Part shown: positions 8,021 to 16,239 of the stretch, piece after piece
Layout: the number at the start of each line of letters is the position of its first letter
Position numbering within the stretch: the stretch's first letter is position 1
NCBI GenBank assembly: GCA_030685065.1
Contig: JAUXQH010000161.1
Coordinates: forward strand, 1-64,000
Length of the DNA: 64,000 nt
From: Pseudomonadota bacterium
GTDB lineage: Bacteria > Myxococcota_A > UBA796 > SXON01
Reading direction: 5' to 3'
The notes under the pieces: model-generated
Databases searched by the model: none
Told to the model about the DNA's origin: nothing
The model's input: only the letters and a program-made list of their open reading frames with translations
Made by a program: the position numbers and the translations under genes

Positions 8021-9472
8021 TCAGCGGGCATGGACACCGCGGGCGTCCGAGAGCGTCACCTCGGGCATCCGCTCCCACCGTACCGTCCCGTCGTACGAAG
8101 CGCTCGCCACCCCGCCGTTCGCCGCGGCGAGCGCGACCGCCATGTCGGGGTGCCGCCAGCGGAGGACCTCGACCCCGTCCGCGTCCTCGACGCGCACCAG
8201 CCCGTCTTCGCCCGCGGTGGCGAGCCCGCCGTCGGGGAGCCCCAGGACCGCGCGCACGGCGCCGACGTGGGCCGCGCGGGGCCTCTCCGCGGCGATGTAG
8301 AGCCGGCCGTCCGCGCCGCCCACCACCACGCGGCCATCGGCGTGGGTCACGCAGCGGAGCGGCACGCCGAGATCCCGGTGGGTGCACCCGACGCCGAGCG
8401 TCGCTACGCGCCCATCCTCGCCCACCGACACGAGCGCTCCGTCCGGGCTCGCCGCGAGGCCCCACACCCAGCCGTCGTGGGGGTGCCAGCTCCGCGCGCA
8501 CGTGCCGTCGGGGCGCCAGATCCGGACGTGACCGTCCGCCCCGGCGCTCGCCACCCTCCCGTCGGGGAGCGCCTGGAGCGCCAGGGTTGCCCCCTCGTGC
8601 GCGGTGAACTCGGCGCTCGGCGAGCGGATCGTGCCGCGCCGATCCGCGCTCCAGAGCCCGCCGGACCACGCGAGGGCCGTGACCGTGGCCGGGTGCGCCC
8701 GCAGCTCGGCGGGGTCGGCGCTCGCCACCGGAGGGGACAAGACGCGCCCGTCGCGCCCGCCGCTGACCAGCGAGCCGTCGGGTGTCGTCGTGAGGCACCA
8801 CACGTAGCCGCGGTGTCCGTCGCCCGTGGGGACGCCCGATCCATCGTCGATCCGGCGGTAGAGCACGTCCGTCCGCAGGACGCGCTTGGTGCCCGCGGTC
8901 ACCGGGCGCCCCTCGTGCCACCACGCATGGTCGAACACGACGGCCGTCCCGCGCCGCGGCACGATCGTGGTGAGCGTGCCCGCGCCCGCGGGGCCGTCGA
9001 CGAAGCGGGTCTCGCCGCCCGTGAAGCCCGCCGCGTCGTCCAGGTAGAGCATGACGGTGAGCCAGGTGCGACGCGTGGGATCCGGGCACCACGGCCCGTC
9101 GCGGTGGACGGCGAAGGCCTGGCCGTCGCGATAGCGACAAGCGCGGAGGCGCGGGTTCAGCGATTCGAGAACCCACGTTGCGCCCTCCCGCACCAGCACC
9201 CCGGGGAGCGCGGGCCGGAGCCGCGCGAACAGCGCGGCGGCCAGATCCGCATCGTCGACCACGAGGCGGTCATTGTCCCGGTAGGTGGCTGGGTAGGCGG
9301 TCCCGGTGGGCGCGAACCCCCGCGCGTCCGCCCACGCGACGAGGGCGGCGGACTCGGCCTCGTCGAGCAGATTGGCGACCAGGCGGCAAACCGCGCCGCC
9401 CGCGGGGGGGGCGCCCTCCGCCCCGAGCGGGAGCTCGTCGTACACCAGGGGGCGCGGGGCGGCGGAGAGCAT
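8021..9472 (-). CDS. Prolyl-4-hydroxylase-like 2-oxoglutarate/Fe(II) oxygenase fused to a WD40-type propeller
   Basis: From ATG 9472 the protein has 483 residues. Residues about 30-200 form a double-stranded beta-helix oxygenase with the iron ligands His123 and Asp125 (HRD), a distal His186 in WWHEG, and Lys195 for 2-oxoglutarate. From about residue 210 to the end, repeats of the type PDGxLVSGGxDGxV and LPDGRVASAGADGHVRIW form a beta-propeller. The first half should hydroxylate a protein or small molecule using oxygen and 2-oxoglutarate; the propeller probably binds the target. There is no signal peptide, so it is cytoplasmic. Starting upstream at 9580 would read through the palindrome at 9483-9506, which I prefer to treat as an operator. 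Confidence 0.85.
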   Translation of the reverse strand: MLSAAPRPLVYDELPLGAEGAPPAGGAVCRLVANLLDEAESAALVAWADARGFAPTGTAYPATYRDNDRLVVDDADLAAALFARLRPALPGVLVREGATWVLESLNPRLRACRYRDGQAFAVHRDGPWCPDPTRRTWLTVMLYLDDAAGFTGGETRFVDGPAGAGTLTTIVPRRGTAVVFDHAWWHEGRPVTAGTKRVLRTDVLYRRIDDGSGVPTGDGHRGYVWCLTTTPDGSLVSGGRDGRVLSPPVASADPAELRAHPATVTALAWSGGLWSADRRGTIRSPSAEFTAHEGATLALQALPDGRVASAGADGHVRIWRPDGTCARSWHPHDGWVWGLAASPDGALVSVGEDGRVATLGVGCTHRDLGVPLRCVTHADGRVVVGGADGRLYIAAERPRAAHVGAVRAVLGLPDGGLATAGEDGLVRVEDADGVEVLRWRHPDMAVALAAANGGVASASYDGTVRWERMPEVTLSDARGVHAR

Positions 9473-9482
9473 GGGTCCCTCG

Positions 9483-9506
9483 TTTGTTGGGTGATTGCCC
9501 AATAAA
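9483..9506. promoter_or_regulatory. Candidate TetR operator palindrome
   Basis: An inverted repeat, TTTGTTGGG-N6-CCCAATAAA, has 9-base arms with one mismatch. It lies 11 bases upstream of the oxygenase start and between that gene and the divergent TetR gene. The A/T-rich arms stand out from the GC-rich surroundings. Size and placement fit a TetR-family operator. Confidence 0.5.
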
Positions 9507-9606
9507 CCCCACATCCCGGCGGCGTCCACCCCCCGGACGCGAATAGTTTGGTCATGCACCCTATAAATGCGACCCCCCATGAACGCGTCCGCGATACCTC
9601 CCCGCG

Positions 9607-10221
9607 ATGGCCCGCCCCACCAACCGCGCCGACCGCCGCGCCCAGATCGTCGCGGGGCTGCGCGTCGTCCTCGCCGAGGTGGGCTACGAGCGCGCGTCCA
9701 TCGTCGCGATCGCGCGTGCCGCCAGGCTCACGCCGGGCCTGTTGCACTACCACTTCGTGCGGAAGCAGGACATCCTCGTCGCCCTGGTCGAGGAGCTCGA
9801 GTCCGTGGTGTGCGCTCGCGAGGCGGCCCTCCTCGCGTCGGCCCCCGACACGCCGCGCGCCCGGCTGGGCGCCCTGCTCGACGCGCACCTCGCCCCCGGT
9901 CCCGGCGCGGATGGCGAGGCGCTGGCTGCCTGGGTCGCCGTCGGGAGCGAGGCCGCGCACCTGCCCGAGGTCCGCGAGGTCTACGCCGCCGCCATGGAGC
10001 GCACCCGGGCCCGCCTCCACGCCGCCATCCTCGCGTGTCTGGAGGCAGAGCAGCGCAGCGCGCACGCCGCCCCCGCCCTCACCGCCGCCTGCCTCGTGTT
10101 CCTCGAAGGCAGCGCCCGCCTCGGGGTGGCCGCGCCCTCCGTGCTGCCAGCCGGGTTCGCCGCGCCGACCTTGCGCGCGCTGCTCGACGCGGGGATCGCG
10201 GCGGCGCCGGCGGCGTGCTGA
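9607..10221 (+). CDS. TetR-family transcriptional regulator
   Basis: The 204-residue length is normal for the family. The N-terminal helix-turn-helix is clear: ASIVAIARAARLTPGLLHYHF at about residues 33-53 includes the typical GLLHYHF recognition end and is followed by KQDILVALVEE. The C-terminal half is Ala-rich and helical, as expected for a ligand-binding and dimer domain, but gives no clue to the ligand. The gene is divergent from the oxygenase/di-heme pair with a palindrome between them, so it most likely represses that pair and perhaps itself. Confidence 0.88.
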   Translation: MARPTNRADRRAQIVAGLRVVLAEVGYERASIVAIARAARLTPGLLHYHFVRKQDILVALVEELESVVCAREAALLASAPDTPRARLGALLDAHLAPGPGADGEALAAWVAVGSEAAHLPEVREVYAAAMERTRARLHAAILACLEAEQRSAHAAPALTAACLVFLEGSARLGVAAPSVLPAGFAAPTLRALLDAGIAAAPAAC

Positions 10222-10317
10222 GCCCAGCGGCGCGCTGAGAGGGGCGCCGCGCTGAGCCCGGCAACTCGCGCGCTCCGCGCCCCGCTCCGTTAACGGCGCG
10301 ATCCCGCGAGGCCCGCC

Positions 10318-10884
10318 ATGAACCCGCTCCTGTGCCCCACCCCCGCCCGCTGGCTCGACCGCGCCCTCTCGGATGTCGACACCCTCCTGCTCGACCACGC
10401 CCACTGCGAGAAAAAGGCCGCGAGCACCATGCTCGGCCTCGTGTTCCGCACCCCCGAGATGGAGCTCTCCGGCGCGCTCTCGCGCATGGCCCGCGAGGAG
10501 CTCACCCACTTCGAGATGGCGCTGCGCGAGCTGCGACGCCGCGGGCGCACCTACGAGAGGCTCACCCCGTCCGCCTACGCGGGCCGCCTCGCCGCCGCCT
10601 GCCGCAAGCGCCCTGAGCCGGAGGCCCTGGTCGACGCCTTCGTGGCCGGCTCGCTCATCGAGGCGCGCTCGTGCGAGCGGATCGGGCTCCTCGCCGACGC
10701 CATCGACGATCCGCACCTCAAGAGCTTCTACCAGGCCCTCCACCCCGCCGAGGAGCGCCACCACCTGCTCCTCCTCGAGGCCGCCGCGCGCTTCGGCGAT
10801 CCCGCTCCACGCCTGGTCCACCTCGCGCAGATCGAGGCCGCGCTGGTCACCGAAGGGGAGGATCTCGTTCGGATGCACGCGTGA
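10318..10884 (+). CDS. miaE: tRNA-(ms2io6A) hydroxylase
   Basis: This di-iron enzyme hydroxylates the isopentenyl group of ms2i6A at position 37 of certain tRNAs. The 188-residue protein shows the ferritin-like set of metal-ligand helices: Glu31 in HCEKKA, Glu61 and His64 in EELTHFE, then EARSCER and EERHHLL in the second half. Length and motif spacing match MiaE proteins. It starts 97 bases after the TetR gene and is followed 44 bases downstream by an exported protein gene; no functional link with either is apparent. Confidence 0.9.
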   Translation: MNPLLCPTPARWLDRALSDVDTLLLDHAHCEKKAASTMLGLVFRTPEMELSGALSRMAREELTHFEMALRELRRRGRTYERLTPSAYAGRLAAACRKRPEPEALVDAFVAGSLIEARSCERIGLLADAIDDPHLKSFYQALHPAEERHHLLLLEAAARFGDPAPRLVHLAQIEAALVTEGEDLVRMHA

Positions 10885-10928
10885 GCGCGCGCGCCGTCGG
10901 GCTACTGAGGCCCCATCCCAGGCTCACG

Positions 10929-11732
10929 ATGCTCCGCCTCCTCGCGCTCGCCTCCCTCTCGGTCGTTCCCCTGGCGAACGCGCAAGACGATGGCGAGCTG
11001 GGCTGGATCACCCAGGGAGGCGTCGAGGGCTACGCCTGGGAGAGCGACAGCATGCCGTTCGACGCGGTGCCTCGCCCCCGGGACTTCGTGCTGCCGGACA
11101 GCAGCTTCATCGGCGCCAACAAGCAGGATCGGCCCGAGGATCTCGAGATCAAGGCGCCGCCGGGCGAGCGCCGCTTCCTCCGCTACGCGCGTGGCCAGCT
11201 CGTCGACGCGTGGTGGGTGCGCACCGGAAAGCTCGACCCCGGCCCGCTCGTCGAGACCGCCAAGGCCGACTGGACCGGCGTGGTGCTCGGCCCCGCGGAG
11301 GACGGGTTCCTGGCCTACGGGGTCGCCACGAGCTGGACCGTGGGCGCCCGCACCGTGCTCCACTGGCGGGACCGCCTCGGCTCGGTCCAGGTCATCGCCA
11401 GCCGCGCGGCGCCGACGCTCCAATACGGCATCGGCCGCCCCACGCCGCTCGAGAAGCCCGGCGACACCGGCTCCCGCCCCACCCTCAAGGGTGACTTTCG
11501 CAAGGAGGCCCGGCCCTTCGTGGGCGCGGTGTCGAGCTGCTTCGACACGAGCCCCAAGCCGGTGGGCGCCACGATCGAGCTGCGCCTGGACGCGCGCGGA
11601 CAGCCGAGCCGCATCAAGGTGGCGGCCGATCAGCCCGCGTTCAACCTCGAGGACTGCGTCGCCGCCGCCCTGATGGACCTGAAGGGCGCCCCCAACGCCG
11701 CCGGCAAGCTCGAGCTCCTGCGGTTCCAGTAG
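10929..11732 (+). CDS. Exported protein of unknown function
   Basis: A 267-residue protein with a short signal peptide (MLRLLALASLSVVPLANA, cleavage near 18). The mature part contains aromatic- and charge-rich strands such as GERRFLRYARGQLVDAWWV and two Cys residues near the C-terminus (AVSSCFD and LEDCVAA) that could form a disulfide. The final 70 residues (VGATIELRLDARGQPSRIKV) resemble the TonB/AgmX-like C-terminal module in which a Cys pair frames a strand-helix unit. I do not recognise the N-terminal part. It is probably periplasmic. The ATG at 10929 is chosen because the signal peptide begins there. Confidence 0.72.
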   Translation: MLRLLALASLSVVPLANAQDDGELGWITQGGVEGYAWESDSMPFDAVPRPRDFVLPDSSFIGANKQDRPEDLEIKAPPGERRFLRYARGQLVDAWWVRTGKLDPGPLVETAKADWTGVVLGPAEDGFLAYGVATSWTVGARTVLHWRDRLGSVQVIASRAAPTLQYGIGRPTPLEKPGDTGSRPTLKGDFRKEARPFVGAVSSCFDTSPKPVGATIELRLDARGQPSRIKVAADQPAFNLEDCVAAALMDLKGAPNAAGKLELLRFQ

Positions 11733-11794
11733 CGTCCGGATCGGACGCTCGCGCTTCCGGTAGTCCCGTGACCCGACGTGCTTAAAATCGACCG

Positions 11795-13012
11795 ATGTCG
11801 GTTCCTGCGCCCGTGCCGCATGGGACTGCGCCCGCGGGCGCGCGAGCCAGGGCGTCGTCCCGTTCACGGCCGCCGGGATGGGCCCTGTACGCGCTGGCGG
11901 TCGTGTTCGTCCTCTGCGCGACCCTGCTGCAATACCTCGTGACGCCCTACGTGCGCCCCACCCCGTTCCTGCTCTTCTTCGGCGCGGTGATGGCGGCGAG
12001 CCGCTACGGCGGCCCGGGGCCCGGCATGGTCGCCGCCCTTCTGAGCTCCGTGATCGCCGACGTGTACTTCTTCACCCCCCGCTGGAGGCTCTCCTACGCG
12101 CCGGTGGACCTCGTGTCGGTGGCGATGTTCCTCCTCGTGTGCGTGCTGATCTGCGGGCTCTCCGAAGACCTGCGGCGCGCCCGCGCGGCGGTCGAAACAG
12201 CCAACCGGACGCTGGAGATGCGCGTGGAAGCACGCACGCGCGAGCTGGTCGCGGCGCAGAGGGACCTGGAGATGTTCTCCTACTCCGTGGCCCACGATCT
12301 CCGTGCGCCGCTCCGGTCCATCGACGGCTTCGCCGGCATCCTCGAGGAGGCGCTCGGCCCCGATCGGCCGCCCGAGCTCGCCCACCCGCTCCTCCGAATC
12401 CGCTCGTCGGCGGGACAGATGAGCCAGCTGATCGACGATCTACTGGCGCTCGGCCGCGTAGGGCGCCTGCCGCTCCTGTCGACGCGGGTGGATGTCAGCC
12501 GCCTTGCGCACGAGCTTCTCGAGGAGCTCCCGGCCGCGGGCTCCGCGGCGCGGGTGCGGGTGGAGGTGGACGAAGGGATCGAGGTGCAGGCCGACCCGGG
12601 AATGGTCCGGATCGCCCTGGTCAACCTCCTCTCGAATGCCCTGAAGTTCTCCCGTCACCGTGAACGCGCCGAGATCCGCGTCGAAGGCCTGGTGAAGCCA
12701 GGATTCACCGGCTTCCGGGTGCACGACAACGGGGCGGGGTTCGACCCCGCCTACGCACACAAGCTCTTCAAGCCCTTCGAGCGGCTCCACAGCCAGGCAG
12801 AGTTCGAAGGCAACGGCGTGGGGCTCGCGATCGTCAAGCGTGTCGCCGACCGGCACGGGGGCCGCGTCGAGGCCACGGGCGCGGTGCACGGGGGCGCCAC
12901 GTTCACGATGTGGTGGCCCGCCATGCCGGGCGCGGTGCAGGCGCGCGAGCCGGGGGTGCTCACCTGGCAGGCCCCGAGGCCGGCCCTTACTCCAGATATC
13001 CCAGCGCCTTGA
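11795..13012 (+). CDS. Membrane sensor histidine kinase with DUF4118-type module
   Basis: The protein has 405 residues. Three or four membrane helices at about 29-125, including the PTPFLLFFGAVMAASRYGGPGPG stretch and the DVYFFTPRW loop, are typical of the KdpD-like DUF4118 domain. A short coiled segment (about 128-158) leads to the phospho-acceptor His167 in SYSVAHDLRAPLRS. The ATPase domain has an N-box (NLLSNALKFS), a G1 box (DNGAGFD), an F-box and GNGVGLAIVKR. It should autophosphorylate and pass phosphate to a response regulator, but none is encoded nearby, so this is an orphan kinase. Its last 26 bases overlap the 3' end of the convergent sulfatase-like gene. Confidence 0.92.
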   Translation: MSVPAPVPHGTAPAGARARASSRSRPPGWALYALAVVFVLCATLLQYLVTPYVRPTPFLLFFGAVMAASRYGGPGPGMVAALLSSVIADVYFFTPRWRLSYAPVDLVSVAMFLLVCVLICGLSEDLRRARAAVETANRTLEMRVEARTRELVAAQRDLEMFSYSVAHDLRAPLRSIDGFAGILEEALGPDRPPELAHPLLRIRSSAGQMSQLIDDLLALGRVGRLPLLSTRVDVSRLAHELLEELPAAGSAARVRVEVDEGIEVQADPGMVRIALVNLLSNALKFSRHRERAEIRVEGLVKPGFTGFRVHDNGAGFDPAYAHKLFKPFERLHSQAEFEGNGVGLAIVKRVADRHGGRVEATGAVHGGATFTMWWPAMPGAVQAREPGVLTWQAPRPALTPDIPAP

Positions 13013-14342
13013 GGCCCTCGGTGGTCTCGGCGCTCATCCGGACATCCCGCCACGGGGGTGCCGCGGCGTCCCAGGCCGACAACAGCGCGTCGAGCTCCGC
13101 GGACAGGCCGGCGGGAGCAGCGTCGGACACCTCCGACGCGCTCGATACATTCGATACATTCGATACATTCGAACCATTCGATACATTCGAACCACCTGAT
13201 ACACGCGTGAGCGTCGGCCCCTGTCCGAGCCACGGCGCGCGCAGCAACATCCACGGGCCGCGCACCACCGCGCGCTCCATCGCGAGGTTGTTCCACGCGG
13301 CGGCCGCCTCGGCCTCGCGCGGCTGGGTGGCCTCGAGGTAGAGCGGGGCGTCCGACCACGCCTCGCCGCGCTGCTCGGACCAGAGCGGCGCGAGATCGCG
13401 CCCCGCGCCGAGCCCCCCGGAGACCCCGGCGAGGCGGAGGACCGTGGCACCGACGTCGGAGAGCGCGACGGGCGTGTCGATCACCGCGGCGGGCACCCCG
13501 GGGCCGACCACGATCAGGGGCACGTGGGTGGCGGGAGCATCCACGTCGGGACCGTGGCCCCAGGCGCGCTCCGCTACGTCCCCGAGGGCCTCCCCGTGGT
13601 CCCCGAACACCACGACGTACGGGTTCTCCAACGTGGCGAGGAGGCGCCCGAGCTCGGCGTCGATGTAGGAGACCTCGCCCCGGTAGCGCGCGCGGGCCTC
13701 CGCGATGTCGGCCGGCGCCGCGATGTCCAGCCGGGAGGCGTCGGCGAGGGCCGTCATGGCACGCCGGGATCCGTCGAATGGGCCGGAATAACCAGGGGCG
13801 GACCAGCGCGTGGTCCACGGCGCGGGGGCGTCGTAGGGCGCGTGGGCATCGTAGTAGTGCACGAACAGGAACGCGCGGGTGCGCGAGGGACGCCTGGCCA
13901 GTCGCGCGATCGCGCGGTCGGTGACCTCGGCGGCGCGGGCCTCGTAGCGGTGTTCGTGCTTGTGGGAGAGCCGCTCGTCCCACACGCGGAAGCCGCGATC
14001 CATCCCCATCGGGCGGGCCAGCGCGCTCGCCCCGATCACGCCGATGGTGTCGAAGCCGGCGGCCGCGATCCGCTCGGGCAGGACGGGCAGGTCGGCGGGG
14101 AGCGGGTATCCGTTGCGCGGCACCCGGTGCCCGTGGGGATCCTGCCCGGTCCACACCGATGCATGGGACGAGAGGGTGGTGGGCGCGTGCGCGAAGGCCT
14201 GGGTGAACCGTGCGCCACGGGCCGCGAGCGCCCACAGGGTGGGGGTGGTTTCGGCGTCGATCACGTCGGCGCGCGTGGTGTCGAGGCTCACCAGGACGAC
14301 ATCGGGCGCGGGCGGCGTACAAGCCAGGAGCAACGGCAACAC
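12987..14342 (-). CDS. Sulfatase/alkaline-phosphatase-superfamily lipoprotein with Thr at the nucleophile position
   Basis: GTG 14342 gives the signal MLPLLLAC and a 451-residue protein. The sulfatase fold is clear: DVVLVSLDTTRAD near residue 14 carries metal ligands, FVHYYDAHAPYD lies mid-protein, then VFGDHGEALGD, and the ending LKALGYLE is typical of the family. In the motif where sulfatases carry the Cys that becomes formylglycine (CxPSR), this protein has TTLSSHAS, putting Thr at that position. It may be a phosphatase or phosphodiesterase rather than a sulfatase. Near the C-terminus a low-complexity SNVSNGSNVSNVSN stretch is encoded by a 9-base tandem repeat, an apparent late insertion. 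It is probably anchored in the envelope. The gene is tail-to-tail with the histidine kinase and overlaps it by 26 bases. Confidence 0.83.
   Translation of the reverse strand: MLPLLLACTPPAPDVVLVSLDTTRADVIDAETTPTLWALAARGARFTQAFAHAPTTLSSHASVWTGQDPHGHRVPRNGYPLPADLPVLPERIAAAGFDTIGVIGASALARPMGMDRGFRVWDERLSHKHEHRYEARAAEVTDRAIARLARRPSRTRAFLFVHYYDAHAPYDAPAPWTTRWSAPGYSGPFDGSRRAMTALADASRLDIAAPADIAEARARYRGEVSYIDAELGRLLATLENPYVVVFGDHGEALGDVAERAWGHGPDVDAPATHVPLIVVGPGVPAAVIDTPVALSDVGATVLRLAGVSGGLGAGRDLAPLWSEQRGEAWSDAPLYLEATQPREAEAAAAWNNLAMERAVVRGPWMLLRAPWLGQGPTLTRVSGGSNVSNGSNVSNVSNVSSASEVSDAAPAGLSAELDALLSAWDAAAPPWRDVRMSAETTEGLKALGYLE
13141..13203. repeat. 9-bp tandem repeat inside the sulfatase-like gene
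   Basis: Units of cattcgata repeat in register, with gaaccattc variants, ending in gaaccacctgataca. The stretch is A/T-richer than its surroundings and stays in frame. The last 15 bases occur again inside the giant synthase gene at 23713-23727. Confidence 0.85.
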
Positions 14343-14429
14343 GCCTGCCCGATAACCGGCCTGCCCGCGAACCGACCCGGGGCGGCGCTGTTCACGGTCG
14401 ATCGCCGCCGATGTTGATACCGGGGCCCG

Positions 14430-15638
14430 ATGCTCCTCCTGCTCGCCTGCCTGTTCGACGCGCCCTCGGGCGAGGTGCGCCAATCCAAGCCGACCGGGCC
14501 GCACGACACGGCCTCCGATACGGACGCGGACACGGACACGGACGCGGACACCGACGCGGACACGGACACCGATCTGCCCGTGGACGACGGGGAGCTCCGG
14601 GGCGTGTGGGTCGACCGGTGGACCTTCTCCGATGAAGCCGACGTGCGCGAGATCATGGCGAACAGCGCCGCCGCGGGCTTCAACACGGTGTTCTTCCAGG
14701 TGCGGGGCAACGCGGACGCGTACTACCAGTCCTCCTACGAGCCCTGGGCGTCCCGATTGTCCGGCACGCTGGGGCGCGATCCGGGCTGGGATCCGCTCGC
14801 GGTCGCCGTCGAGTCCGGGCACGAGCACGGGCTCGAAGTGCACGCGTACATCAACGCGTTCCCCTTCTGGGCCGGGACCACCGCGCCGGCCGAGTCCACC
14901 CCACGGCATGCGTACCTGGCGCACCCCGAGTGGCTCGTGGCCGACGGCAGCGGCACGCCGATGGCGCTCAACAGCAGCTACGTCTGGATGAACCCCGCCA
15001 ACCCCGAGGTGCAGGAGCGCCTCGCGGACGTCGCGGCCGACATCGGCAACCGCTACGGAGTCGACGGCATCCACCTCGATCTCGTGCGCTACCCCGGCGC
15101 CGCCTACTCCCACGACGCGGTCAGCGAGGCGTTGTACGACGGCTCGGAGTGGGCCGACTGGCAGCGGGCGCAGATCGTCGAGGCGGTGGCGGGGGTGTAC
15201 GCGGCGAGCCCGGTCCCCGTGACCGCGGCGGTGTGGGGCATCTACACGAACGACTGGGGGTGGTCGGGCGTGTCGCAGGGCCGCGAGGACTACTACCAGG
15301 ACCCCCGCGCCTTCGCCTCGGAGGGCGTCATCGACGCGAACATCCCCATGGTGTACTGGCCGGTCACGGCCACCCCCGGGGACCGCCTCGACTTCGCCAC
15401 CCTCATCGCCGACCACGTGGCGCACGCCAACGGTCGCCACGTCTACGCGGGGATCACCGCGGAGATGGACGGCGGCCAAGCGGACGTGCTCGGCTGCATC
15501 GACGCGGCGCGCGCACAGGGGGCCCGTGGCGTCGTGATCTTCGACTACCAGCTCCTGCTCGACGAGGGCTACCTGTTCGACCTGGCCGCGGGGCCCTTCG
15601 CGGAGCCCAAGGCGCCGCCGCGGTACGACTGGCGCTGA
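14430..15638 (+). CDS. Family-10-like glycosyl hydrolase lipoprotein (GHL10/YngK type)
   Basis: The signal MLLLLAC is minimal, followed by an Asp/Thr repeat tether (about 30-50). The catalytic region begins LRGVWVDRW near residue 57 and shows AGFNTVFFQVRGNADAYY, LEVHAYINAFPFWAG, YGVDGIHLDLVRYPG and NIPMVYW, the pattern I know from the GHL10 (PF02638) TIM-barrel family. Members are thought to act on peptidoglycan or other surface glycans. The conserved acidic residues in DGIHLDLVRYP are intact. The protein should be exported and tethered to the outer membrane. The gene is divergent from the sulfatase-like gene, less than 90 bases away. Confidence 0.86.
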   Translation: MLLLLACLFDAPSGEVRQSKPTGPHDTASDTDADTDTDADTDADTDTDLPVDDGELRGVWVDRWTFSDEADVREIMANSAAAGFNTVFFQVRGNADAYYQSSYEPWASRLSGTLGRDPGWDPLAVAVESGHEHGLEVHAYINAFPFWAGTTAPAESTPRHAYLAHPEWLVADGSGTPMALNSSYVWMNPANPEVQERLADVAADIGNRYGVDGIHLDLVRYPGAAYSHDAVSEALYDGSEWADWQRAQIVEAVAGVYAASPVPVTAAVWGIYTNDWGWSGVSQGREDYYQDPRAFASEGVIDANIPMVYWPVTATPGDRLDFATLIADHVAHANGRHVYAGITAEMDGGQADVLGCIDAARAQGARGVVIFDYQLLLDEGYLFDLAAGPFAEPKAPPRYDWR

Positions 15639-15648
15639 CGCTCGGCGG

Positions 15649-16239
15649 CTACAGCACCATCGACAAGAACAACCGGCGATCCGTGCGGGTCGATCCGTCG
15701 TTGCGGCGCGCCGGGACCTCCATGTAGACGCCGGTGTCCTCGAACCCCATCTTCCGATACATCTCGTAGGATGTGTTGCGGGCGGCGCTGGTGCGGAGGA
15801 GCACGTGGCGCCAACGCTGGCGGTCGATGAGCTGGAGCCGCAGATCGATGAGCTGGCGGCCCAGGCCGCGCACGCGCCAGTGCTCGAGCACGCCCAGCTC
15901 GGCAAAGTAGTAGGTGTCCTCGATCGGGAGGAGACCGCGGATGTCGCGCGACACGTCCGACTTGCTCTTCACCGGGTAGGCGATGCCGAACCCGACCACG
16001 ACACCGCTCGGCCGTACGGCCAGGAGCGTGATGTTGTCGGCGACCTCCAACGAGCGGCGCAGCACCGCCGCGGCCTCGTCGGGGAAGAAGCGCTCGTTGT
16101 AGGGCGGCTCGCTCCAGATCGCCTGGTACGCGCCCACGAAGGCCGCCATCCACGGCTCGGCGTCGGCGGGGGTCTCGAGGCGGATGATGCGGACTTCATC
16201 GTCGCGTTCGGCAACTACGTACATGGTTGCCGACATCAT
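15649..16239 (-). CDS. GNAT-family acetyltransferase coupled to the giant synthase
   Basis: A 196-residue GNAT protein. The acetyl-CoA loop reads RVRGLGRQLID, matching the R/Q-x-x-G-x-G motif, preceded by the strand YFAELGVLEHW and followed by LLRTSAARNTSYEMYRKMGFED. The ATG at 16239 overlaps the stop of the synthase gene as ATGA, which makes translational coupling likely. Further ATGs at 16236 and 16224 are alternatives. It could N-acylate or O-acylate the synthase product, or modify an amine partner; this rests on location alone. The substrate is unknown. Confidence 0.85.
   Translation of the reverse strand: MMSATMYVVAERDDEVRIIRLETPADAEPWMAAFVGAYQAIWSEPPYNERFFPDEAAAVLRRSLEVADNITLLAVRPSGVVVGFGIAYPVKSKSDVSRDIRGLLPIEDTYYFAELGVLEHWRVRGLGRQLIDLRLQLIDRQRWRHVLLRTSAARNTSYEMYRKMGFEDTGVYMEVPARRNDGSTRTDRRLFLSMVL

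Noticed and set aside
13141-13203. CRISPR-like array
   Set aside because: The units are 9 bases and contiguous with no spacers, and they lie in frame within a coding sequence.
14343-15905. N-terminal extension of the sulfatase-like frame to 972 codons
   Set aside because: The extension lies opposite the glycosidase-like gene and has shadow composition; the lipoprotein signal at 14342 is a convincing true start.
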